Shown: positions 28,081 to 37,680 of the stretch, piece by piece
Position numbering within the stretch: the stretch's first letter is position 1
Layout of the letters: the number at the start of each line of letters is the position of its first letter
NCBI RefSeq assembly: GCF_000719285.1
Contig: NZ_JOFS01000014.1
Span: 124,001-188,000, forward strand
Direction of reading: 5' to 3'
Origin: Streptomyces bicolor
GTDB taxonomy: Bacteria > Actinomycetota > Actinomycetes > Streptomycetales > Streptomycetaceae
Length of the DNA: 64,000 nucleotides
Notes under the pieces: model-generated
What the model saw: the letters and a program-made list of their open reading frames with translations, nothing else
Databases searched by the model: none
What the model was told of the DNA's origin: nothing
Program-made: the position numbers and the translations under genes

Positions 28081-29202
28081 GTGCACATTCCCGCGACCCT
28101 GGTGCGTGGCGGCACAAGCAAGTGCTGGCTGTTCAACCAGGTCGAAGTCCCTGCCGACCGTGGCGACCTCGAAAGGCTGCTGGTCGCCGCGTACGGTGCC
28201 ACCGACCCCGTGGAGCTGGACGGGGTGGGCGGGGCAACCCCCACCACCTCGAAAGCGGCGGTGGTCAGCGCCTCACCCCAGCCCGGCGTCGACGTCGACT
28301 ACCTGTTCGCTCAAGTCGGCATCGGGACGGGCTCGGTGGAGTGGACGAGCAACTGCGGCAACTGCGCCACCGGCGTCGCCCTGTACGCGGTGTCCAAGGG
28401 AATGGTTCCGGTTACTGGCGACCGGACGCGCGTGGTGATGCGCAACACCAATACGGGCGCGGTCCTCGAAGGGATCGTCGACACCCCCGGAGGCGTGGTG
28501 CACCACTTCGGCCGCCAGACGGTACCCGGCACCCGGGCCGGCGGGGTCGCGGTCGGCCTCACCTTCCGCGACCCCGCCGGTGGTGCCACCGGCCGGCTGC
28601 TCCCCACCGGCAAGGCCGCCCAGGACCTGCGGGTCGGCGCCGCCGAGCCGGTGCGCGTGAGCATGGTGACCGCAGGAGCTCCGGTCGTCCTTGTCGACGC
28701 CGCCAGCGCCGGGCGTACCGGTGCCGAGTCACTGGAGCGGATGAGCGCAGACGTCGCCTGGCTGCGCACCGTCCGTCATACCGCCGCACCCCTGATGGGG
28801 CTGCTCCAGCCCGGTGGGGAACCGGGGGACGCGGTGCCCAAGGTGGGCCTGGTCGGCCCGCCGGTGCCGTACACCACCACCCTCGGTGAACCGATCGGTG
28901 CCGAGGACTACGACGTGTCGGTGCGCATGCTCACCATGAACGCCCCGCACCCCGCGATCGGCCTGACCTCTGCCGTCGCCGTCGCGGCGGCCGGGCTGCT
29001 GGAGGGGTCCGTGGTCTCCCGGACCGCGGGCGGCCCGACCGACGAGTGGTTGCGCCTCGGCACGCCCGCCGGCGTCGTCGCGGTCCGCTGCACCGATGTG
29101 AGGGACGGCCTGCCGCACCGGGTCACCGTGCAGCGCGCGGCCCGTCTGCTCGCCGACGCCCGAATCTACGTACCGCAAGCAGGCAGCCCGCAAGCCGCCT
29201 GA
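28081..29202 (+). CDS. PrpF-family isomerase/tautomerase
   Basis: 373-aa protein of the PrpF (2-methylaconitate cis-trans isomerase) / 4-oxalomesaconate tautomerase family, with a two-lobed diaminopimelate-epimerase fold. LVRGGTSK near the N terminus, the catalytic-cysteine loop SNCGNCATGVAL (about 88-99) and NAPHPAIGLT are visible. GTG 28081 has AGGAAGAG 9 nt upstream. It is co-directional with a MatC-type carrier, so the pair may import and isomerise an unsaturated di- or tricarboxylate. The precise substrate is unknown. Confidence 0.85.
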   Translation: MHIPATLVRGGTSKCWLFNQVEVPADRGDLERLLVAAYGATDPVELDGVGGATPTTSKAAVVSASPQPGVDVDYLFAQVGIGTGSVEWTSNCGNCATGVALYAVSKGMVPVTGDRTRVVMRNTNTGAVLEGIVDTPGGVVHHFGRQTVPGTRAGGVAVGLTFRDPAGGATGRLLPTGKAAQDLRVGAAEPVRVSMVTAGAPVVLVDAASAGRTGAESLERMSADVAWLRTVRHTAAPLMGLLQPGGEPGDAVPKVGLVGPPVPYTTTLGEPIGAEDYDVSVRMLTMNAPHPAIGLTSAVAVAAAGLLEGSVVSRTAGGPTDEWLRLGTPAGVVAVRCTDVRDGLPHRVTVQRAARLLADARIYVPQAGSPQAA

Positions 29203-29312
29203 GCCGCGACGAACATCACCTCGGTCGGGCCGGCTCCCAGCCGTCCGCACCGGGATACCCTCGCGCCCCCCTCGGGGCGCGCCACCCCGTCCCCGCCGCA
29301 CCAAGGACAAAG

Positions 29313-30566
29313 ATGTCTGCTGAAGTGATCTCCATAGGCGCCCTGCTGGTGATGTTCGTGGTCGGCACCGTGCTGCCGATCAACCTGGGCATCCTCGCCT
29401 TCGTCGCCACCTTCGCGGTCGGCACCGCCTCGCTCGGCCTCACCGAGGACGAGATCTTCGAGGGGTTCCCGGCGAAGCTCTTCGTCACCATCGTCGGAGT
29501 CACCTACCTGTTCTCCGTCGCCCGCCGCAACGGCACCATCGACTGGCTCGTCGCGGCCGGGGTGCGGCTGGTACGCGGCAAGGTGGAGCTCATCCCCTGG
29601 GTGCTGTTCCTGGTGGCCGCCCTGCTGACGGCGTTCGGTACGTTCACCCCGGCCGCGGTCGCGATCCTCGCGCCGATCGGCATGAACTTCGCCCACCGCT
29701 ACAAGCTCAACCCGCTGGTCGTCGGCATGATGGTGATCAGCGGCGGGCACGCGGGCGCGTTCTCCCCGCTGGCTGTCTCCGGTGCGCTGGTACTCGGCCT
29801 CGTCGACAAGACCGATCTGCAGGTCTCCGCCGTCGCGCTGTTCAGCGCCAGCTTCGTGATCAACCTGGTGCTCTCGATCCTCACCTACGCCCTGCTCGCC
29901 AAGCGTCCCGCCCCGCTGGCCGAGGGCGCCGCGGAGGCGGCCGACGACGAGGACCTCGCCGTCTCCGGCAGGCCCGACTGGCGGCAGTGGCTCACCCTCG
30001 CCTCTCTGGTGGCCCTCGTTGTCGGCGCGCTCGGCTTCCACCTGGAGATCGGCTTCCTTGCGCTGGCTGCCGGTGCCCTGCTGGCCCTGGTGGACATGAA
30101 GCGGCAGGAGAAGGCCGTAGACGGTGTCAGCTGGTCCACCCTGCTTCTGGTCGCGGGCATGATGACGTACATCGCGATGCTGGAGAAGGCCGGCATCATC
30201 GAGGAGATCTCCGAACACGCCGCCAACCTGGGCGCCCCAATCGTCGTCGCCCTGCTGCTGTGCTTCACCGTGGCCATCACCTCCGCCTTCGCCTCGTCCA
30301 CGGCGATCCTCACCGCGATCATCCCCATCGCCGTACCGCTGCTGCTCTCCAGCCATCTCAGCGCCGCTGGACTGATCGCCGCGCTCGCCGTCTCCACGAC
30401 GATCGTCGACACCTCTCCCTTCTCGACCAACGGAGCACTCGTCCTCAGCAACGCCCGTGGGGTGGACACCCGCCGCTTCTACCGCCAGGTCATCGGCTAC
30501 ACCGGCGGAATCGTCGCCCTCGGCCCCGTCGTCGCGTGGGGCGCCCTGGTCCTGCCCTGGTCGTAG
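29313..30566 (+). CDS. MatC-like dicarboxylate carrier (SLC13/IT superfamily)
   Basis: 417-aa membrane transporter with about 11 hydrophobic segments. The N-terminal half closely follows the MatC malonate/dicarboxylate carrier pattern (IGALLVMFVVGTVLPINLG, FEGFPAKLF, NGTIDWLVAAGVRLVRGK). The C-terminal half has TSAFASSTAILTAIIPIAVP. ATG 29313 has AAGGA 5 nt upstream. It is second in the operon with the PrpF-like gene and probably controlled by the divergent LysR protein. Confidence 0.87.
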   Translation: MSAEVISIGALLVMFVVGTVLPINLGILAFVATFAVGTASLGLTEDEIFEGFPAKLFVTIVGVTYLFSVARRNGTIDWLVAAGVRLVRGKVELIPWVLFLVAALLTAFGTFTPAAVAILAPIGMNFAHRYKLNPLVVGMMVISGGHAGAFSPLAVSGALVLGLVDKTDLQVSAVALFSASFVINLVLSILTYALLAKRPAPLAEGAAEAADDEDLAVSGRPDWRQWLTLASLVALVVGALGFHLEIGFLALAAGALLALVDMKRQEKAVDGVSWSTLLLVAGMMTYIAMLEKAGIIEEISEHAANLGAPIVVALLLCFTVAITSAFASSTAILTAIIPIAVPLLLSSHLSAAGLIAALAVSTTIVDTSPFSTNGALVLSNARGVDTRRFYRQVIGYTGGIVALGPVVAWGALVLPWS

Positions 30567-30586
30567 CGCAAAGACCGACGACGGAC

Positions 30587-30630
30587 AGCGGAGGGCGCCG
30601 AGCTGGACCACGCACGGCGCCCTCCCCGCT
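30587..30630 (+). terminator. Terminator of the prpF-matC operon
   Basis: Arms at 30587-30600 (AGCGGAGGGCGCCG) and 30615-30630 (CGGCGCCCTCCCCGCT) with a 2-nt bulge and 14-nt loop. The rest of the gap to 30928 shows no gene. It holds a widely spaced inverted repeat, CCGGACAG (30725-30732) and CTGTCCGG (30773-30780), near the likely promoter of the two-component genes. Confidence 0.75.
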
Positions 30631-30927
30631 GATCCGGGTGCACGCAGTCGGCGACTGGCAGCGTGTACCGGACCGCCAACCGCAAGCAGCGCGGTACGTC
30701 ACACGAGCGCAGCAGCCATCAGGGCCGGACAGCCGGCCCTGGGCACCGCCCGGAGACCGGGCCGATCACGGACTGTCCGGCAGGAGGCTGTGATGTCCCT
30801 GCCGACTGGTGGGTGCTACCCCGCCGTGTGGCTGGAGCTGCCGCTCGTCGGGCCGCCGGGGCTCTGCGTGGCTTTAGGGTCGAGTCGGCATGGGCCGGAC
30901 GGCATGAACGAAGGTGAGGCGGAGCGC

Positions 30928-31599
30928 GTGATCCGGGTAGTGGTGGTGGACGACGAGGCACTGGTCCGCTCGGGCTTCGAACTCATTCTGGGCGCATCCG
31001 AGGACATCGAGGTCGTCGCGACCGCGAGCGGGGGCGCTGCCGTGGAGACCGTCCGCAGGGAGCGGCCGGACGTGGTGCTGCTGGACATCCGGATGCCGGA
31101 CGTCGACGGGCTCACCGTCCTGCGGGAGCTGCGGGCGAGACCGGACGCTCCTGTGGTGGCGATGTTGACGACGTTCGACGCCGACGAGTACATCCTGACC
31201 GCGCTGCACTGCGGCGCGGCCGGTTTCCTGCTCAAGGACACCGAGCCGGAACAACTCGCCCACCTGGTGCGCACCCTGGCCGCGGGCGGCGTCGTGCTCT
31301 CCCCCAAGGCGTCGCGGACGCTGCTGCACAGCCACCCCGGCAGGGGGGCGGCCGTCGACGAGGATGCGGCACGGGTCCGGCTGCTGACCGCCCGCGAGCG
31401 CGATGTCCTCGTCCTGGTGGCGGAAGGGCTGTCGAACGCCGACATCGGGGCGCGCATCCACCTGGGCGCCGGCACGGTGAAGGACCACGTCAGCGCGATC
31501 CTCACCAAGCTGCGGGTGACCAGCCGGGTGCAGGCCGCGCTGCTGGCGCAGCGGGCCGGACTGCTCGACGAGCAGCCCCGGTCGGATGCCGGGCGATGA
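30928..31599 (+). CDS. NarL/FixJ-type response regulator
   Basis: 223-aa regulator with a receiver domain (about 1-118, phosphoacceptor Asp in VVLLDIRMPDVDG, Lys in FLLKDTEPEQ). The C-terminal LuxR HTH covers about 150-212 (LTARERDVLVLVAEGLSNAD). GTG 30928 has a GGTGAGG-type site 8 nt upstream; ATG 30904 is in frame and possible. The stop overlaps the histidine kinase start (ATGA). Targets are unknown; the convergent ABC exporter and peptide gene are candidates by location. Confidence 0.9.
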   Translation: MIRVVVVDDEALVRSGFELILGASEDIEVVATASGGAAVETVRRERPDVVLLDIRMPDVDGLTVLRELRARPDAPVVAMLTTFDADEYILTALHCGAAGFLLKDTEPEQLAHLVRTLAAGGVVLSPKASRTLLHSHPGRGAAVDEDAARVRLLTARERDVLVLVAEGLSNADIGARIHLGAGTVKDHVSAILTKLRVTSRVQAALLAQRAGLLDEQPRSDAGR

Positions 31600-32714
31600 A
31601 TCGCGCCCGCGCGCTGTGGGAGCGTGTGCCCGCGCCGGTCGTCGACCTCGTCCTGGTGGTGGCAGCGGCCGTGGACGTGTGGCTGAACCTGTGGGACGAC
31701 ACCCGCCTCGGTGTCGCGCTGGCCACGCTCGGCTGCGCCGCGTTGGCCTTCCGGCGCCGGTGCCCACTCGGCGTGTTCCTGCTCACCCTGCCCATCGCGC
31801 TGACGCAGCCCGTCGCCGTTGCTCCGCTCGCGGCGCTGTTCACGCTGGCCGAACGGTCCCGCAACCGCCCTCTCCTCGCGGTGTGCGTCGCCCTGACCGC
31901 CGTCGCGAACAGCACTCCGTGGCCCCTGGCCAGCCTCACCGAGGTCGGCCGGACCATGACGCTGATCACCTTCGTGTACAGCCTGGCGACCGCCGCCGCA
32001 CCGGTCCTCATTGCACAACTTCTCCAGACCCATCGGGACTTGGCGCGGCGGCTTGTCGAGATCGAGGAGGCCAAGGAGCACGAGCGGGCACTGCACGCCC
32101 AGGCCGTGCTCGCCCGCGAACGCGCCCAACTGGCCCGCGAGATGCACGACGTGGTCTCCCACCAAGTCAGCCTGATCGCCGTACGGGCCGGAGCCCTCCA
32201 GGTCGCCACCAAGGACGCGGACGCCAAAGAGGCCGCCCGCACCATCCGTTCGCTGAGCGTCACCACGCTCGACGAACTGCGCACCATGGTCACACTGCTG
32301 CGCGCCTCCGGCGGCCACGCCACCGAGCTGACTCCTCAGCCCACTCTGGCCGACCTGCGCAAACTGGTGGAATCAAGCGGCACTCAGGTGGAGCTGACGG
32401 GTGAGCTGCCGCCCGCTGTGGGCACCCCCGCCCAACGGGCCCTCTACCGTACGGTCCAGGAGGCGCTGACCAACGTCCGCAAGCACGCCCCCGGCGCCAC
32501 GGCCTGCGTCGAGCTGTGGCAGGACGGTGACGGCATCGGAGTGACCGTCACCAACACCCCTCCCACACGTCCCTCCCTCTCCCTCCCCGGTTCGCAGCAG
32601 GGCCTGGTCGGTCTGCGGGAACGGGCCGAGATCCTGCACGGCACCCTGGAGTCGGGTCCGACCGCGGAGGGCGGCTACCGGGTGCGGCTGCGGGTGCCCC
32701 TCAGCGGGGACTGA
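31596..32714 (+). CDS. HisKA_3 sensor histidine kinase
   Basis: 372-aa kinase with about five transmembrane helices in residues 12-150 and almost no extracellular domain. It then has a dimerisation domain with the phosphorylated His in REMHDVVSH and an ATPase domain with EALTNVRKHAPG and GLVGLRERAE. The compact intramembrane-sensing layout is typical of kinases that respond to envelope stress or antimicrobial peptides. It overlaps the response-regulator stop by 4 nt. Confidence 0.92.
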   Translation: MNRARALWERVPAPVVDLVLVVAAAVDVWLNLWDDTRLGVALATLGCAALAFRRRCPLGVFLLTLPIALTQPVAVAPLAALFTLAERSRNRPLLAVCVALTAVANSTPWPLASLTEVGRTMTLITFVYSLATAAAPVLIAQLLQTHRDLARRLVEIEEAKEHERALHAQAVLARERAQLAREMHDVVSHQVSLIAVRAGALQVATKDADAKEAARTIRSLSVTTLDELRTMVTLLRASGGHATELTPQPTLADLRKLVESSGTQVELTGELPPAVGTPAQRALYRTVQEALTNVRKHAPGATACVELWQDGDGIGVTVTNTPPTRPSLSLPGSQQGLVGLRERAEILHGTLESGPTAEGGYRVRLRVPLSGD

Positions 32715-32819
32715 CAAACCCCTCATGCTGTTCCGTCGGCTCGCGGCACACTGGGCCCACTCGTGACAGCCCTGGTTTCCGCCTCGCCCACACCTCCGGA
32801 CAACCCTGCGTGTGGCGGG

Positions 32820-34607
32820 TCACCGGGCGGGCGCCAGGAGCTGGGTGGCCGCCAGCTGCGCGTACAGCAAGTCCTGGGCCACCAGTTCCTCATGGGTGCC
32901 CACCGCCCGGACCCGGCCGGCGTCCATCACGACGATCCGGTCGGCGCCCGTCACCGTCGACAGGCGGTGGGCCACCACCAGCACGGTGGTCTCGCGGGCC
33001 ACCTCCGTGACGACGTCCCGCAGCGCCAGCTCGCCCACGGCGTCGAGCTGCGAGGTCGCCTCGTCCAACAGCAGCAGCCGGGGCCTGCGCAGCAGGGCGC
33101 GGGCGATGGCGATGCGCTGCCGCTCGCCGCCCGACAGCTTCGAACCGCGGTGCCCGACCGGGGTGTCCAGGCCGTGGGGCAGACGCTCGACGAGGGTGTC
33201 GAGCCTCGTCCGGGCCAGTACGTCACGGATGTCGTCGTCTGTCGCGCCGGGCGCGGCGAAGACGAGGTTCTCGCGCAGCGTGCCGGCCAGCACTGGGGCG
33301 TCCTGCTCGACATAGCCGATGGCGGAACGCAGTTGAGGCAGTGACCAGTCCTGTACGTCCTTGGCGTCGACCAGGACCCGCCCGCCGGTGGCCTCGTAGA
33401 ACCGCTCGATGAGCGCGAACACCGTGGACTTGCCCGCACCGGAAGGACCGACGAAGGCCGTCATCCCGGCGCCCGGCACCTCGAAAGTCACGTGCTGATG
33501 GATGTACGGCAGGCCGGCACGGTAGCGGAAGGAGACGTCCTCGAAGCGGACCGACGCCGGACCCGTCCCCGCTGCACACTGCCTTGGCAGGGCGCCCACC
33601 TGCCGGGCGGGCGGCTCCGCCGCAAGGCGTTCCACCTGCGCGATCCGGGAGATCGCGGCCGCCCCCTCCTGATAGGAGGACACAGCGTCGACCAGCCTGG
33701 ACACCGGCTCGATCAGGTAGAAGAGGTACAGCAGGAAGGCGATGAGGGTGGACACGGGAATCTCCCCGGACGCCACCCGCGCCCCGCCGACCGCGAGCAC
33801 CGCGAGAAACGCCAGCTGCACGGCGAGTTCGTCCGCCGAGCCCGCCACGGCCTCCCACTTCGCGCTCTTCACACCGTGCCGCCACGCCCGCCGCGCCGCC
33901 GCCTCCACCCGGGCGGTCTCCCGCTCCTCGGCACCGGAGGCCTTCACCGTGCGAAACGCCCCGAAGGCCCGCTCCAGGGCGACGGAGATCTCCCCGACCG
34001 CCTCCTGCGACCGCTCGGTGGCGCGGGCGATCCTCGGCATCACCAGCGCGACGGCACCACCGACCAGCACGACCACACCGAGCGTCACAGCCAGCAGCAC
34101 GACGTCCAGGAACGCCATCATCACGATCGCCGCCACGAACGCCACCGCGCCGGTGGCCGCGGAGACGACCGCCTGAGTGCTGACCGCCCGCAGCAGCGTC
34201 GTGTCCGAGGTGACCCGGGACATCAGATCACCCGGCGGGATCCGCTCCCACTCCGCGATCCGCAGCCGCAGCAGCCGCCCCACCAGGGTGCGCCGCGCGG
34301 CCAGGACCACCGACTCCGCCGTCCGCTCCAGCACATACGCGCCGAACGCCTCGACCGCTGTGCCCAGCACCACCAGCGCGGTCAGCGCCAGCAGGATCCC
34401 GGCGACGGTCTCCCCTGTCGCGAGGCGGTCCACCAGCGTCTTCGTGGCCAGCGGCTGCAGCAGTCCCCCGGCGGCCCCGACCAGCGCGCACAGCAGGCCG
34501 AGGCCGACGGCCCACCGGTGCGGCCGGACGTACGCGCCCAGTGCCTTGACCGTTTCTCGGGCGGACAGGGACGTTTCATCCGTCGTCGGGGCGGATGCGG
34601 TGTTCAC
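32820..34607 (-). CDS. ABC exporter, fused TMD-NBD half transporter
   Basis: 595-aa exporter of the MsbA/LmrA type. Six transmembrane helices lie in about 30-310, and the nucleotide-binding domain in about 345-580 has Walker [10 protein letters not shown], signature [10 protein letters not shown] and Walker [13 protein letters not shown]. There is no N-terminal C39 peptidase. GTG 34607 has AAAGGA 6 nt upstream. It follows a 71-codon membrane-peptide gene on the same strand, with a stem-loop between them. It converges with the two-component genes. Confidence 0.92.
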   Translation of the reverse strand: MNTASAPTTDETSLSARETVKALGAYVRPHRWAVGLGLLCALVGAAGGLLQPLATKTLVDRLATGETVAGILLALTALVVLGTAVEAFGAYVLERTAESVVLAARRTLVGRLLRLRIAEWERIPPGDLMSRVTSDTTLLRAVSTQAVVSAATGAVAFVAAIVMMAFLDVVLLAVTLGVVVLVGGAVALVMPRIARATERSQEAVGEISVALERAFGAFRTVKASGAEERETARVEAAARRAWRHGVKSAKWEAVAGSADELAVQLAFLAVLAVGGARVASGEIPVSTLIAFLLYLFYLIEPVSRLVDAVSSYQEGAAAISRIAQVERLAAEPPARQVGALPRQCAAGTGPASVRFEDVSFRYRAGLPYIHQHVTFEVPGAGMTAFVGPSGAGKSTVFALIERFYEATGGRVLVDAKDVQDWSLPQLRSAIGYVEQDAPVLAGTLRENLVFAAPGATDDDIRDVLARTRLDTLVERLPHGLDTPVGHRGSKLSGGERQRIAIARALLRRPRLLLLDEATSQLDAVGELALRDVVTEVARETTVLVVAHRLSTVTGADRIVVMDAGRVRAVGTHEELVAQDLLYAQLAATQLLAPAR

Positions 34608-34626
34608 GACATTCCTTTCTTCTGCA

Positions 34627-34660
34627 GTGTGCCGGGCACCGCATCAACGGTCCGGCACAC
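34627..34660 (-). promoter_or_regulatory. Stem-loop between the small peptide gene and the ABC exporter
   Basis: Perfect 9-bp arms (GTGTGCCGG at 34627-34635, CCGGCACAC at 34652-34660) with an inner ACC/GGT pairing. In the transcript it would fold after the peptide gene and before the exporter ribosome site. It could be a partial terminator or RNA stabiliser setting the peptide:exporter ratio, as in many peptide operons. Confidence 0.55.
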
Positions 34661-34682
34661 CAGGGCGTGAGCATGTGTCGGG

Positions 34683-34898
34683 TCAGTGGACGAGTCCGGC
34701 TGTGCTCGTGGCGAGGGTGTGCACCAGCGCTTCGGATACCTCAGGGCGGACGACGAACAGGACGAAGGCACCGGCCGCGAGCGTCAGGCCGAGGAATTCC
34801 AGAAGTTCGCCCCTGCCAGCGACGGCGTCACGGCCCGGTACGTCGGCCGATGATCCGAGGGGAGTGTCGGGTTCCTTGTGTCGCGCACGGTGTGTCAT
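34683..34898 (-). CDS. Putative 71-aa membrane or exported peptide
   Basis: The small reading frame has Streptomyces-like third-position GC. The product has a charged N-terminal half (MTHRARHKEPDTPLG...GRG, about 1-31), one hydrophobic helix (about 32-52, LLEFLGLTLAAGAFVLFVV) and a short tail rich in small residues ending in AGLVH. It has no cysteines. The ribosome site GGAGG lies too close to ATG 34898, which weakens the call. The product could be a small membrane protein or a leader-core peptide for the adjacent exporter. I do not recognise a family. Confidence 0.5.
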   Translation of the reverse strand: MTHRARHKEPDTPLGSSADVPGRDAVAGRGELLEFLGLTLAAGAFVLFVVRPEVSEALVHTLATSTAGLVH

Positions 34899-35110
34899 GC
34901 CTCCAGCCTGGAAGCCCGGTTACCCCGAGCCCATCCGGCAACCGTCGGGTCCACCCCCGCCAAGTGGCTGAAGAAGACCGGTCTCCGGTCGCGCCGGACC
35001 GGTCAGGACGAGACTCCGCCGGTCGGCAGGGCGGTACCCGCCGACCGGCGGGGGCGTTACCGAAGACTGCCGGATGGTCCGCCTCCTGACGTCCACGCGA
35101 GATTCTCCGT

Positions 35111-36100
35111 ATGACACAGATACAGCCGCCGCAGGAGACGTCAACTCCGCAGGAGAAGTCGCCTCCGCAGCCCCGCACCCCGCCCGAGTCCGTCGTGCCG
35201 GCCTCGCCCGGTCCCTCGATGGGACGCCTCGTCGGAGTGGACCTGGCCCGCGCGCTGGCGGTGTTCGGCATGTACGTCGTGCACATTGGCCCCCCGCTGT
35301 CCGCCACGAGCGGCGTCGCCAGCTGGATCCGGTACATATCGGACGGTCATTCATCGGTCCTGTTCGCCACCCTCGCCGGGTTCTCCCTGATGCTGCTCGC
35401 CGGCCGCCGCGAACCCAAGACTGGCCTGGCCGGTCGGCAGGCGAAGGCCCGCATCGCGATCCGCGCCGTGATCCTGCTGGCGCTGGGCACCGCGATGGCG
35501 ATGGAGTACGGGGGAGTGATCATCCTCGGCTTCTACGGGGTCTACTTCCTCCTCGCCCTGCCTCTGGTGCGACTGAGGGCCAGCACGCTCGCGGTCACCG
35601 CGGCCGCACTCGCCCTCGTCACACCGCAGTTGGCGTTCGCCCTGAAGTCGTTGCTGACCGACCCGATACGGCAGAGCGTCAACGCCTACGACCCGCTTCA
35701 CCGGCTCAGCGACGTGGGAGTGCTCGATCTGCTGCTCTCCGGTTTCTACCCGGCGCTCACGTGGATGTCGTTCGTGATCGCCGGAATGGCGCTGGCCCGC
35801 TTCGACCTGTCTTCCGGCACTGTCCAGCGGCGCCTCGCCGCGTTCGGTGGCGCCCTCACCGTGGCCGCGTACGGCATGTCCTTGCTGCTGGCCGGCAAGG
35901 GCGCGCTGGACAGCCTCGCGGAAGGCGGGCCGTCGTCCGGCGGCTCCGGGTCGATGCCCCCCGACGGCGGGTCGTTCCCCGACATGCCGGCGTCGTTGCT
36001 CCTGACGGCAGGGCCGCACAGCGGCACCACGTTCGACATCATCGGCAGCGTTGGAGTCGCGATCCTCGTGATCGTCGGTGCGACGGTGGCGCCACCCCGG
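35111..36100 (+). pseudogene. Acyltransferase-like (HGSNAT/DUF418) membrane protein, 3' end lost
   Basis: ATG 35111 opens a Pro-rich tail followed by RLVGVDLARALAVFGMYVVH, the start of the heparan-glucosaminide-acetyltransferase-like/DUF418 family. About eight hydrophobic helices follow to residue 325. After VGATVAPPRP the expected final DUF418 helices are missing. The same frame continues to 36400 as Arg/Pro-rich nonsense across a terminator and antisense to the PAP2 gene. The last part is replaced by a PIN-toxin remnant in other frames, so this is a truncated gene. Confidence 0.7.
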
Positions 36101-36227
36101 CCTGGACGGCTCATGCTCTTGTGGCCGCGATGGCGCCCCGCACCCCGGCGCCCGTCTGGTGCTGACCTCGGGCCGCGACGACTGGTCCCAGCTGTGCGGC
36201 GACCGTGTCCAGATCAAGGACGTCTGA
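36101..36227 (+). pseudogene. C-terminal remnant of a VapC-like PIN-domain toxin
   Basis: One frame reads TAHALVAAMAPRTP. After a one-base shift the next reads GARLVLTSGRDDWSQLCGD and RVQIKDV followed by TGA (36225-36227). This matches the end of PIN-domain VapC toxins (DAHxVAA...VLTSDxxD...V pattern). The active-site N-terminal part and any antitoxin are gone. It directly abuts the truncated acyltransferase-like gene, marking a deletion or insertion joint. Confidence 0.6.
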
Positions 36228-36244
36228 GCCAGGCAGACCAGGAG

Positions 36245-36275
36245 GGGCCGACTCGGCGGAGTCAGCCCCTTTGCC
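36245..36275 (+). terminator. Terminator behind the PIN remnant
   Basis: GGGGCCGACTC (36245-36255) pairs with GAGTCAGCCCC (36260-36270), with a GGCG loop and trailing TTTGCCTTCT. The stem resembles that of the ychF terminator at 26583-26608, which also adjoins a mobile-gene remnant. Confidence 0.8.
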
Positions 36276-36278
36276 TTC

Positions 36279-37652
36279 TCAGATGCCTTCTCGGACCAGT
36301 TCGGGTTGCCGTTCCGATTGCGGTGTCGGTTCGGCGCTTCGTTCCCAGCGGCCGGTGGTTCGTATGTAGCCGTAGATCACCGAGCTCATCGCCAGGATGA
36401 GAAGTGGTCCGTAAAGCCACGGGTGTACCGCCATCTCCAACGGCAGATAGCGATAGGACACCAAGAGTGCGACGAAGACCGTGGCGCCGTAAGCGGTCAG
36501 TTGGATTCCGTGGCGATCCCAGCCGCGGGAAACGGAGCGCAGCGCGGCCTCGATCGTGATCGTGAACACCACGCCGGCGACGAGGTCCACGCCGTAGTGG
36601 TAGCCGAAGCCCAGCGTCGCGCCGAGCGTGGCGATCAGCCAGAAGGTCCCTGCGTAGCGCAGGAGGCGTGGGCCCTTGCGGGAGTGGATGAAGATCGCGG
36701 TGGCCCATGCCGTGTGCAGGCTGGGCATGCAGTTGCGTGGGGTGATCTCGTCGAAGGGGATCGGGTGCGGGGGGCTGATCGGCGGCACCGTCTCCGGCCA
36801 CAGGTTGGCCGCCGCCCAGGACCCGCCGTCGGCGCCGTAGGCGAAGATCGGTCCGACCACCGGGAAGATCATGTAGATGCCCGGCCCGAGGAGGCCGATC
36901 ACCAGGAAGGTGCGCACCAGATGGTGGGATGGGAAGCGGCGCTCGACCGCCACATGGCGCAGCTGGTACAGGGCGACGACGACCGCGGCCACCGCGAGCT
37001 GAACGTAGACGTAGTCGAGGACATGGGCGCCGACCGGGCCGGTGGCCCTGACGATCCGGCCCACCAGCCACGACGGGTTGCCCAGCGCCTGATCGGCGAC
37101 CGCCAGGTACGGGTCGAGCACCGTCGGGCGGGTCTTCGACGTGATGAGCAGCCAGGCGTCGCCGGTCTTGCGGCCGGCCACCAGGAGCAGGCCCAGCCCG
37201 ACGCCCTTGAGCAGCAGCGCCCGTTCCGGGCCGGTGCGGCGTGTGACGGCGATGACCGCGCAGCCGAGGACCACCAACAACGCGCCGTTGCCGAACGGGT
37301 GGCCCTCGGTCACCCTGACGCCAACCGCCCACCGCACCAAGAAGATGGTGACGTCGATGCCGATCGCGGCACCGATCGCGATGAACCGTTGGCGCCAGGT
37401 GAGCACGACCAACGTCAACGCCATACCGGCGTACAGCAGGAAGCCCGACTTGGGCGGGAACATAACTTCTCGTGCCTGATTGGTGATCGGGCCCGGCATG
37501 CCGTAGCGACGCGCCGCGATCTCCAGGGCTATGAGGAATCCGAGGGCCACGACGCCCGCTGTGGCCCACAGTGCCGCCCGCGGCAAGTGCCGTTCGGCGG
37601 AAGTAATTCCGCGTCTTATTCGGGAAAACGCCCGCGATGCTATGGATGTCAA
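36279..37652 (-). CDS. PAP2 / Aur1-type membrane phosphatase or phosphotransferase
   Basis: 457-aa polytopic membrane protein with about ten or more hydrophobic helices. The catalytic PAP2 motifs are near the C-terminal half: CMPSLHTAWA (with its His) and GFGYHYGVDLVAG. The arrangement fits the inositol-phosphoceramide-synthase-like PAP2_3 subgroup, which transfers or hydrolyses lipid phosphates on the outer face. It is monocistronic, with an AT-rich promoter containing a palindrome at 37681-37702. Confidence 0.85.
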   Translation of the reverse strand: MTSIASRAFSRIRRGITSAERHLPRAALWATAGVVALGFLIALEIAARRYGMPGPITNQAREVMFPPKSGFLLYAGMALTLVVLTWRQRFIAIGAAIGIDVTIFLVRWAVGVRVTEGHPFGNGALLVVLGCAVIAVTRRTGPERALLLKGVGLGLLLVAGRKTGDAWLLITSKTRPTVLDPYLAVADQALGNPSWLVGRIVRATGPVGAHVLDYVYVQLAVAAVVVALYQLRHVAVERRFPSHHLVRTFLVIGLLGPGIYMIFPVVGPIFAYGADGGSWAAANLWPETVPPISPPHPIPFDEITPRNCMPSLHTAWATAIFIHSRKGPRLLRYAGTFWLIATLGATLGFGYHYGVDLVAGVVFTITIEAALRSVSRGWDRHGIQLTAYGATVFVALLVSYRYLPLEMAVHPWLYGPLLILAMSSVIYGYIRTTGRWERSAEPTPQSERQPELVREGI

Positions 37653-37680
37653 TTGTTGGCCGATTGTTAGGTGTTAAGGG

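Noticed and set aside
30567..30927. Small gene upstream of the first two-component system
   Set aside because: Short frames on both strands are Arg/Pro-rich without a ribosome site. Only a terminator and an inverted repeat are supported.
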